64,000 nt of DNA, taken from assembly GCF_036323735.1 (NCBI RefSeq), contig NC_086032.1, positions 44,633,335 through 44,697,334 of the forward strand, given 5' to 3'. The notes under the pieces are model-generated. The model had not been told where the DNA came from and ran no database searches. It worked only from the letters and a program-made list of their open reading frames with translations. This DNA comes from Rattus norvegicus. Lineage: Eukaryota; Chordata; Mammalia; Rodentia; Muridae. Positions 55,450-64,000 of this stretch are shown here, one piece after another. Numbering within the stretch: the first letter of the stretch is position 1; each line of letters opens with the position of its first letter. The position numbers were made by a program, and so were the translations under genes.

Positions 55450-55575
55450 TTTAATACTAGCTGATATCTGTTGGCAGGGTAAGTGGTAGAACATGTACTT
55501 AATATATGCAAGTCCTGGGATCCTTTACTACAGAACAAACCAAACAAACACTAACCAGATAAACAACCAAAAAAA
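55450..55575 (+). mobile_element. B4/ID-like SINE
   Basis: GCAGGGTAAGTGGTAGAACA and AAGTCCTGGGATCCTTTACT are the tRNA-like A- and B-box halves; an A-rich tail follows. Confidence 0.6.
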
Positions 55576-55603
55576 AAAAAAGCCCCACAAAATAATAACT
55601 CTG

Positions 55604-55930
55604 GGCTAGGAAGATGGTTCATTCTGTAAGGTGCTCACTAAATAAGCACAGGGACCCTTAATGTGGATCCTTAGTGCTCACCTACATAAATGACCAGGCA
55701 ACACATAACTGTGGTCCCATTGTGTGCGTGCGTGCGTGCGTGCGTGTGTGTAGGTGGAGACAGGGACCCTGGGGCAGGCTGGCTGACCATTCTAGCCAAG
55801 TGAATGAGCTTCAGTTCAGTGAGAGATCATGTCTCAAAAGATAAGGTGAAGAGCAATTGGAGAAGACACCTGATCTTGATCTCTGGCTTTCACAGACGTA
55901 TACACACACATGCTTATACACTTGCACAGT
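55604..55930 (+). mobile_element. Composite rodent SINE (B2/RSINE-type) with (GTGC)n
   Basis: GGGCTAGGAAGATGGTTCAT head, a GCGTGCGTGCGTGC run at 55723-55745 and a B1-like 3' part (AGAGATCATGTCTCAAAAGA, then GAAGACACCTGATCTTGATC and CA-rich tail). Family name uncertain. Confidence 0.55.
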
Positions 55931-57929
55931 GTACATGTTTAACAATAACATCTATCTCAGAGTTGTGGGCATTAAAGGGAATTAATGCAAGTAAAAATAT
56001 TGACGTAGACACTGAAGTCAAGTTACTCTTGGCAGTTGCTGGCAGAGAACCTGAGCACCCCTGAGGCTTAGAGCCTAGAGATCACAGACCTTGGAACTGG
56101 GACTAGAATCTCTCTCCCCACCATAGGAAGCTCCCTTGTGAAGCTTTTGCCTACTCCCAACCCTTGCTTCCCTGTGTGTCTAGATTCTGCCGTATTCTGT
56201 GCTTGCTGGAAAGATTTGGCTGACCTCCCAACCCTGGCAGGGACGTTGTACACAGAAGCCAGGGGATCCAGCTCCCCGAGGCTTGATCCTCTCTCTTAGT
56301 CCCTCCCTGTCATCCCAGGAGAGTCACTGATTTTGTTCAGGAATACCCAATGCTTCCCCCTCGAGGAAACAGGCCATCTGGGCCAGTCTTATGCTCCTGT
56401 TCTATGTTTTCTTCTGGCTCGCACTACTTGGCCTTCCTTCCGTAGCTTAAGTAATTTCCAGTGTAGTCTCTGTTGGCTTCTTGAGAGGGATATGAACAGA
56501 TCTGTTAGGACCGCAGCCTTCTGAAAAGTGGGCAGTCGCCATTTGTGAGTTTACGTAAGCTTGGATTTAGTGTCCCTGTAGGAACCTGGCGAGTTGTAGA
56601 AAGCTGGAGTCCTGTGACCATTGAGTTGAAGGTCAGCTCCTGGAGCTGGCATAGCAGTGTACTGCTATTTGTAGACCTCTTTTGCATCCCGTAGACTGGA
56701 AACTCTCTGTTGGTGTTTGCTGTCTTTCAAGGGTTGTAGTTGCTCAGCTCTGAACATAACCTGCTCAGTTATGTCTTTGGGAATGACTGGCATTTGGCCA
56801 ATGGAGCCTAAGTACACCAGGCCCAAATAAGTTCTAAACAAAACTACCTGTCAAGTTAGAGTGGAATCCATAGGTGACCTGGAGCTCTTCTTAAGGAATG
56901 GCTCGGCTCTCACAAGCTGCATATCTCTGGGGTTCATGGTGACCCCATTGTGTCCCAGAAGCTGTGACTGTTCAGGGTGTCCTCATTGTGTCCTAGAAGC
57001 TGTGACTATTCAGGGTGTCCCCATTGTATCCCAGAAAGCTGTGACCCTCCACATGGCACTCAGAAGTGGTGACTTAAGTCAAGGGGTTCCTTTGATTTCT
57101 GTGCCTCATTAGTGTCTGGTTCAGTTGATTGTTGCTGGTGTGGTGAGTGGGTGGAGAAGGGGACAGGATGTCCCTTTCTATCATTGCTACAGTGATGCAT
57201 GGAAGACTGATTTATTTACCAGATAGGATATTGGGTCATCATTCTGGCTAACTTCTTGCCCCTATGGAGTCTAGACCCAATTTCAAACGTGGGAAAGTGT
57301 TCAACAGCAGTGTGTTAATTGGGCGGGAACATTCATAGCTTACAGGCTGTTTCTAGCTAATGTGTATGATTACACTGTTCTTCCACCTTTCTTGCCCTTC
57401 CCTAGTCTCTTCCCTCCTAAAAGAGTTTTAAATGCCAGGCCATTACCATCGAGGGTCCAAGTCATGTCTGTAGCAGCCATAGATCCTAGTGCAGTAGTTT
57501 GCGACTAATGTGAACACCTAAATGGGCATGGCACTCATGTCAATAGATTAAACCAGGTCCTCCATTTTCTTTGTCCTTGTAATGGTTGTGGAGAAGTATA
57601 TTAGGGTTGTGCTTCTGAATGACCTTTTGTTTTTCACAGTTATATTGGAGGTTTTAAGGTGTTCTTGTTTTTTCTTTTTTGTTTTTAGGAATGCTGTCAG
57701 TACAGTACCATTTACTCATAGCTAACGTCTCATTAAGATGATCTTTGCATTGAAGGAAGATGCATGTATGCGTGGATAATACATAGTGGGGTCACTTGGA
57801 GGGAGGTGCCGCTCAGCCACCAGAGAGGTACTGGGTGGCATGAACTGACTGGCTATAGGCCATCTTTGGGGTCAGTTGATAGAGGTTTAGCCCACCTGTT
57901 TTGTTTTGTTTTTGTTTGTTTGTTTGTTT
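55931..57929. other. No gene seen
   Basis: Mostly unique DNA; contains the 38-bp tandem repeat at 56938-57046. An acceptor-like pyrimidine tract ends TTTTTAG at 57689, but nothing exon-like could be confirmed after it. Confidence 0.45.
56938..57046. repeat. 38-bp tandem repeat, nearly three copies
   Basis: CATTGTGTCC recurs at 56946 and 56984 and as CATTGTATCC at 57022, each followed by AGAA(A)GCTGTGAC. Period 38 bp with a few substitutions and one extra A in the last copy. Confidence 0.93.
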
Positions 57930-58128
57930 TTAATGTGTATAGTAGTGCTTTGCCTGCCTGCCTGCATTTATACTATGTGTATTCAGTGTTCATGGAAGGC
58001 AAAAGAGGGCATTGGATCCCCTGGAACTGGAGTTACAGATGGCTGTGAGCTGCCATGTGGTTGCTGGGAACAAAACGTCTAAAAGAGCAGCAGGTGTCCC
58101 TAACCACGGAGCCACCTCTATGGTCCCA
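57930..58128 (-). mobile_element. B3 SINE
   Basis: TTAATGTGTATAGTAGTGCT, GGATCCCCTGGAACTGGAGT and ACAGATGGCTGTGAGCTGCC to AACCACGGAGCCACCTCT: reverse B3. Confidence 0.85.
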
Positions 58129-59878
58129 AACCACCTATTTTTTTATTTATTTATTTTTTTTTAAAGAAACGTGTCAGAAATTAACTCAGAGACTACCTCC
58201 TCATATGCATGTGTGTAATTTACGATTTGAAATATTCAGATAGGTTCACAGTAAAATTCTCCCTACACCCATTCTTCTGCCTCCCAGCCCTGTCCTAGAA
58301 GACAGACGGGGCTACCAAGAACTAGAGATTTAGTACATCCTCCCATGCATAGCATTGACAACAGATGAAGGTGAATGAGCAGGTGGGCAGGCAGGGCAGG
58401 GGAAGAGGACAGGGGAACAGGAAGAAAGAGAGATGCCCTTCCCTGCCCTGATGCCATTCGAGCATTGACCTTTGGCCTGACTTCACTGATGTGCCCTGCC
58501 TCTTGGGGTGCCTCTGGGACTCCTTACCTGCTCTGTTTTCGAGGCATGGTTGATTGCTTCCTGCCCTGGGTGCCAGAGCAGAAGTGTGGTAAGTCGACCA
58601 TGTCCCTTTTCAGGCCTGGTGTGATCCGCCTCAGTTGTCTCCTGAATGCTAGCCATTGTTCGAGGTAGCCTGGAAGATTGCCAAGGAGTCCAGAACTTTA
58701 GCGGGTGACCTCTCCAGATGCCCTGGGATCTTGGAGTTAATCCCTTCCTGAGGAGTAGCTAGGGGCAAGGTCAACAACCATTGTCTGTGGTCAGCCTTTC
58801 TGTCTCCTTAAAGGATTTGTTTGGTCATGGGGTTCTGTGGTGTTAAGATACGACCCTCCAGTGTTAGAGACTATTAGGGACTTTCTTAGACTCTAAAATT
58901 TTTCCCTCCACTTTAGTTTAAGTAGAAACTGGGGATGGTAAATATTTAGATTACTTTTTTTTTAAAACTTTTTAAATATTAACGTCACTGCAGTTTCGGT
59001 CCTTTGAACGTGGGTGCGACCTGGGTTTGAACTGACTGCTTTGTTCCCAGCTTCCCTTCTGAACAGTGTTCCCTTTTGTCCAGCCAGGCTCAGTTGTCCA
59101 TGAAGGGCTACTATTAAGTGCTCGACCTTCCTAGGTCCTTAGTACTTCCCTTCTCAATCCCCGTGGTATTCTTGAACACAGGCTGCAGAGAGACTGGGCT
59201 CAAAGCATCACTTCTGAGTAATGACTGGGAATTGTTATGCACTTCCCATCACAAATGATGTCTGCCTTAGTAATGCCGGGTTCCAGGGGTACAGCTGTAA
59301 GTCAGTGGTTCAGATCCTGACATTGCTGGGTCCCACAGGGTTTACTGAGGTGTCAGTCTAGGCTCTGCTGATATCAAAGTGGTCTTTGCCGCCAAGTCAA
59401 GACTTTCTTTTTTGATGCTTATGAATTCTATAACCTCTGAGAGATTTTGACACAGTAAGTGGAGGTGAGAGGCTGTATGAACTGGGGTGGGATTCTGTTA
59501 CCCAGGTGGGAGGATTCTGTAGGCGGTAGGTGCTCCTTGCTACCCCCCGCCCCCATCACAGCAACTCTGTGCAGAGGGTGGGGCTCTGGCAGCTACTTAG
59601 CGGTGCAGAAGCCGATCCACAATGTTTAAGCACATTGATATTAATACTAACTCGAGTTGTTCTCCAGGGCCCACTGGGGCTCTCTTGTTCTCTCAGTCCT
59701 TTTTATATTCACTCATTTCTAAGCTTCTTGAATTTGAGTGAAAGTTGTATCTCAGCCCTGTCCCTGAGAGAGAGCAGGGCATAGTCATAGAGGCTCCATG
59801 ATCTGTCTCCATAGATACTCAGAAATATTTGGGAGGAGGGGGGGTCATTTCATTTTGCAGAGTTTGCTTTAAGTCCCT
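58129..59878. other. No gene seen
   Basis: Unique-looking sequence. The GTAAGT at 58590 has no frame-compatible upstream acceptor. Confidence 0.45.
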
Positions 59879-59958
59879 ATCATAGTATAGTAGTTGACTT
59901 TGACTATACTTCAACTACACTATCATAGTGTAGTAGTTGACTGACTATATAGTATACC
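59879..59958. repeat. Direct and inverted repeat cluster
   Basis: ATCATAGTATAGTAGTTGAC (59879) recurs as ATCATAGTGTAGTAGTTGAC (59922). Between them TCAACTACACT (59911-59921) is an inverted partner of the AGT(A/G)TAGTTGA core. Confidence 0.85.
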
Positions 59959-59959
59959 A

Positions 59960-60997
59960 CAGTGGGGGTGGGAATTGTCCGATTAGGGGACAATTGTTCA
60001 TGGGGTTCCACACTGAATGTCATGAAGACTATGACAATGGTAAAGTAAATGTACAGTGACCAAAAATTAGTTTAAAATAAAATGTGCAGTGGACCTGAGG
60101 AGTTTCTGGCAGAGCTTGTCCATGCTGGATTCTGGGGCTTCTCTGTAGCCCTGGTTCTAAACCCACCACAAACATATTGTCTCATACATGTTGCTGCCCC
60201 ATGATGCTGGTGGATGTTGCTTGAGACGCCCAGGCTCAGGCTGGAGACTGTTGTATGTTACAGATCGCTGCATTTCTCCTGTACATGTCCTCTGTAGAAG
60301 CACAGCGATGTAAATTTTGGAGGGATATTAGTCATTCCTCAGCGTGTAAGAATTCAGTTAATGTCTCTTTGGGATATAGTGTTAGAATTCTTTTAACAAT
60401 TGCTGTTTGAGTTGCTGACTCAAGTTTCAGGAAAAAAAAAAAAGAATGAATTTTGCCTTAAAATTGGGACAGAAATCCCAACAGCTTCTGAAATGACTAA
60501 ATGTACTTCAGTCATTTGGTACTGTATATTCACACAAATCAGGATTGTCAGTACTGATGATCATACAAATCAAAGTAGCTACAAATTCTGGAAAGCGTTG
60601 AAGATCTCCTTTGTCACATCGGACATTCAGCTGAGATTTAGTTCTTCATGTAAAAGTGGACGAGGGCATTGGTCTCATTAATATGCCAATTTGCTTCCCT
60701 TTAGCTGAGTGAGAAGATGGTATGTGTTTTAAAATATGATTTATTATGTAATCAAGTAGGTGTTTCACTTGTATATTCCTTGTTACATATGCACATACCA
60801 AGGGTTGCAGGTAAAAATGTGGCTGCAAGTGGTAACATTTTAAGAAGCTGCATACTGCCTGCTGTGTCTTAGGACTAGCTGGTAAGTTCCAGAACTATGG
60901 AGGCCCTGAGGGAGAAAATGGATTGTTACAATTGTGGTTCAGTTTCAGGACTCATAACCTTGCCAGGCTTTCTGTGTGTGTTTTTGTTTTGTTGTTT
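59960..60997. other. No gene seen
   Basis: Unique-looking sequence. A 93-codon frame at 60400-60681 begins near a poly(A) run and is unrecognised. Confidence 0.5.
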
Positions 60998-61105
60998 TGA
61001 GACAAGGCCCTGGCTAGCCTGGACCTTCCTTTGTAGATCAGGCTGGCCCCTGACTTACAGTGATGTCTCAGCTTCCCACATGCAGGGTTAAAGGTGATGT
61101 CCCAC
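60998..61105 (-). mobile_element. B1 SINE
   Basis: GTTTTGAGACAAGGCCCTGG, AGATCAGGCTGGCCCCTGAC and CAGGGTTAAAGGTGATGTCC: diverged reverse B1. Confidence 0.75.
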
Positions 61106-61287
61106 CCAAACCAGGCCTCTTGCCAGTCTGAACCTGTTTCTTCTGTGAAATAAATAACTGTTAACATTTGCCTCATAGAGATTGACACTGAGATTGAGGA
61201 CCCTTGGAGTTGTGGCTCTCCCTGTACAAGGTCTAATCACCTCTATTCATATTTGTGCAGTATAATGAGATCATAAGCTTGTACCCC

Positions 61288-61363
61288 AGGTCAGTACAGG
61301 TCAGTACAGGTCAGTACAGGTCAGTACAGGTTAGTACAGGTCAGTACAGGTCAATACAGGTCA
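61288..61363 (+). repeat. 10-bp tandem array of AGGTCA half sites (DR4 geometry)
   Basis: AGGTCAGTAC-type units start at 61288, 61298, 61308, 61318, 61328 (AGGTTA), 61338, 61348 and 61358. Seven have a perfect AGGTCA nuclear-receptor half site. Neighbouring sites are four bases apart, the DR4 spacing recognised by TR/RXR, LXR/RXR and CAR/PXR heterodimers. Binding is an inference; the array may be a neutral minisatellite. Confidence 0.9.
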
Positions 61364-61472
61364 TTAATACAGATTATTACTACAGGTTTTACCCCAGAAT
61401 GCTTTTGTCAGATTTCACTTTGCTGTGAAGTGAGTTGTAAGAGAACCGATGTTTGGCCTTGTACATGGAGGG

Positions 61473-61694
61473 TGGACTATTGTTGTTGTTGTTTTTTTCT
61501 TTTTTTTAAGATTTATTTATTTCATGTATGTGAGTACACTGTGCTGTCTTCAGACACACCAGAAAAGGGCATCAGATCCTATTACAGATGGTTGTGAGCC
61601 ACCATGTGGTTGCTGGGAATTGAACTCAGGACCTCTGGAAGAGCAGTCAGTGCTCTTATCCGCTGAGCCATCTCTCCAGCCCTGGACTATTGTT
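61473..61694 (-). mobile_element. B2 SINE
   Basis: Reverse B2 from AAGATTTATTTATTTCATGT to GAGCCATCTCTCCAGCCC. TGGACTATTGTT is duplicated at 61473-61484 and 61683-61694. Confidence 0.93.
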
Positions 61695-62721
61695 TTTATC
61701 TACAGTAGTGTGGACCCAGAGAATCATGGATGAGTTGGGGTGGAGAAAGCTGTCATCAAGAACACAGGCCACCTACCTGGCTGGCCGTGGCGGCAAAGGT
61801 GCACGAAAAAAATTCTTTCAGAGGGATGAGTGGCTGGGTACTTCAGTCACTTAACCTAGCTCTACTCAAGTAACCATTCTTGGACACAGCGATTGGAGTG
61901 TTAGATGGTAAGAACAACCATGTGTGCTGGGGACGGTCTCCTTCCCGTGCTCTGTTGCTGTTGAAGTACAGGAAACACACACTTCTGAATGTATCCCAGT
62001 GCAGGGTAAACTGGAGACCGTATTGAGTGACTGACAGCTGCTTCCTCAGTGCTGCGATTGGCCAAAGCTGTGTTGGGACACTTGTCTGGCGTCTCAGGCT
62101 TTTGCTTTCTCTTCCCCATTGTCTTCGAAGCCCTCTGGCTATGCCCTATGTCCTCTAGGAATGCCACTTCTGCCCCATTCTGTCTTTGCTTCCCTGACAG
62201 GTTGGAATGCAAATATAACTTGGAAGCGGACTACAATGGCTTTTGTCATTTTAGATTGACTTTAGTCATCCCCACCTTCCCCATCTCCACCCTGCTTCAT
62301 CCTTTTTCCCTTCACATCTTCTTTTGTAATCTGTTCCACAGGCTCTTGGCCAAACACGGACACAGTGAGCCTCAGAGTACTGTGAATTAACTAAAGCCAG
62401 CCAGGCCTGGGGAGAAAACCCCAAACAATACTGATACAAGCCGGTCTTTGTTGGGCAGCATTTGTTAGTGGAAGGGGTCACCTTTTCAGTCAGGGCTGAG
62501 AAGGGCCAAGTTGTTCCATGGAGCTACAGATTCTTAGGGCGAGGCAGTGGTTTATTCTTGGAGACATGGCTAGGCTGTGGGAAGCCCAGACTATGGCTTA
62601 CAAAAGGTAGGCCATGACTTGGGAGTTGGAAGGATGGAGACTGGCAACAGAGCTGCAGTCCTAAATTTGGAAAACTGCTTTGTAGGTGACAAAATGGGTG
62701 GCAGTTTTCAAAACACACTCA
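61695..62721. other. No gene seen
   Basis: Frames at 61901-62390 overlap on both strands. No exon with a consistent acceptor, donor and phase was established. Confidence 0.45.
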
Positions 62722-62925
62722 TGGACTGGAGAGTGGCTCGGTAGTTAAGAGCACTGACTGCTCTTCCAGAGGTCCTGAGTTCAAATCCCAGCAACCATAT
62801 GGAACCATCTGTATTGGGATCCAGTGCCCTCTTCTGGTGTGTGTGAAGACAGCTACAGTGTACTCACATAAATTAAAAATAAATGAATAATAAATAAATG
62901 AATAAATAAATAAGTCTTACACATA
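62722..62925 (+). mobile_element. B2 SINE
   Basis: CATGGACTGGAGAGTGGCTC, GCACTGACTGCTCTTCCAGA, CCCTCTTCTGGTGTGTGTGA and an AATAAATAAATAAG tail. Confidence 0.92.
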
Positions 62926-62985
62926 CATACATACACACACACACGTACACACAGGCATGCACGCACACACACACATACATTTTCT
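62926..62985. repeat. CA/CATA microsatellite
   Basis: TACA and CA units with a few interruptions, growing from the B2 tail. Confidence 0.85.
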
Positions 62986-63907
62986 GGTGCCCTGATTGTA
63001 ACCCAAGCTTTGAAAGTTGGGGAGCCATTTCTAGATTTAGTTGTTAAATAGTATCTGAGAGAGGATGTCATCCACCTGTTTCTTTGGCTCCTTTCACCAA
63101 CTTTAGGATGTCTTGGGAAGAAAGAGCTCTTTTAGTTTGAGTGTTTGAGCATGTTCTCTATGTGGAAACCAACTCAGCACTCCTTTTCCCCCCCTTTCCT
63201 TTAATATATTAGGGATGCTGCTGTAGTTTGAGTAGGTCCCATGCTAGGATGCAGCAGGAGAACTTTCTAGGTGGCACGAGTGGCAGGCGCCACTTGTTTG
63301 AGTAGGCCACTAACATTGCTGATTTGAAAAGGCGGGCCTCATGGTGGAAGGCTAGCCTGTGCTACTTCTTGCTGAGTGAGATTCATTAGGTATGGTAGAG
63401 CCTTAGGTACTATTGCCATGAGGCAGGGCTATTCTTGGTGCTTGTGTTCCTGCACTTGAACTCCTTCCCTCTGTTTCCCACCAGAGTCAACCAGCAAAGG
63501 TTCTTGGGCTTGCTACCACCAGATCCTTGAGTCACAGTAAGCCTATTTTTTTTCTACAAACAGCCTGATTTTAACTATTGAGCAGTAGTGACACATGCAA
63601 AGGACCCATATTTTGTTTTTTTCTTTTGAAAGGGAAGAAAACATTCCAGAGAAAAGTTTCTTCCCTTCACCATTGTGACTCTCCTACTGTGCTTGCTCAC
63701 ACTGCCTTCCCGAGAGAGCAAAGCAAGCTCAGTCTCTCTGTCTCTTACCTGGGTGGTAACCTGCTGTCCATGGTCCCCCGGCAAACCACTGTCTGCAGCC
63801 AGCAGAGTTCTCCTTTGCTCTGTTGATTTTTTTCTTTATTCCATTTTTCCTCAGTGGGTTTTAGTTTTAGGTTTTGTTTTTATTTATTTTTATGTTTCTT
63901 TCTATTT
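62986..63907. other. No gene seen
   Basis: Unique-looking sequence. Overlapping frames at 63575-63917 on both strands are not convincing. Confidence 0.5.
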
Positions 63908-64000
63908 AGTTTCTTGAGAAAGGGTTTCTCTATATAGGCCTGACTGTCCTGGAACTTGCACTGTAGACCAGGCTGGCCTTGAACTCAGAGATGCACTTGC
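63908..64000 (-). mobile_element. B1 SINE, cut by the window end
   Basis: TTGAGAAAGGGTTTCTCTAT, GTCCTGGAACTTGCACTGTA and CAGGCTGGCCTTGAACTCAG are reverse B1. It continues beyond the window. Confidence 0.85.

Noticed and set aside
55327..55478. A 152-bp segment with a good acceptor, a GTAAGT donor and an open frame in the phase left by the candidate second exon
   Set aside because: The donor lies in the A-box region of a B4/ID-like SINE and the encoded peptide looks like no protein. Probably chance.
57690..57725. Strong pyrimidine tract and TAG acceptor followed by a short frame ending in a stop, possibly a terminal exon
   Set aside because: Only about 11 codons, no recognisable peptide; similar sites (for example 51654) are common in introns.
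1..64000. CRISPR arrays, operons, bacterial insertion sequences or a novel defence-type system
   Set aside because: The sequence is a rodent nuclear genome segment. Regular repeats are microsatellites or minisatellites without spacers, and no gene cluster exists.

Overview
This is a rodent nuclear genomic segment, almost certainly from a rat (Rattus). Six ID (BC1-type) SINEs lie next to many B1, B2, B3 and B4 SINEs and rodent MaLR (ORR1/MT-like) LTRs, L1 3' ends and long microsatellites. ID elements this numerous and this intact, several with clean target-site duplications (TSDs), point to rat rather than mouse. There is no prokaryotic operon, CRISPR array or viral genome here, and most of the window is intergenic or intronic repeat-rich DNA.

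Layout. 1-38 kb: gene-poor, repeat-dominated DNA. Its one gene-like object is a dead, minus-strand processed copy of Styx (6982-7652), a gene for a catalytically inactive dual-specificity phosphatase relative. It carries two in-frame stops and a one-base deletion. 18.2 kb holds a small but striking insertion: the first 33 bases of a tRNA-Ser, ending at the anticodon loop, flanked by a 15-bp TSD and lacking a poly(A) tail. 38.6-39.35 kb: a CpG island with several GC boxes and no obvious TATA box. This is the only convincing promoter region, and it covers a plausible first coding exon (ATG at 39036, donor at 39124) on the + strand. A frame-compatible second exon may lie at 41664-41730. I could not name the gene. 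41.7-64 kb: probably mostly intron of that gene or further intergenic DNA, with SINEs, MIRs, MaLR LTRs, a 15/20-bp minisatellite (54.4-54.9 kb) and an array of eight AGGTCA-type half sites at 10-bp spacing (61.29 kb).

The most informative content is the insertion history: LTRs inside LTRs, SINEs split by LTRs, a solo LTR with a 6-bp TSD, a B2 with an apparent 3' transduction, and a poly(A)-only insertion with its own TSD. Repeat names come from recognising consensus motifs, not from a database search. Boundaries given with TSDs are read directly; others are approximate by about 10-30 bp.
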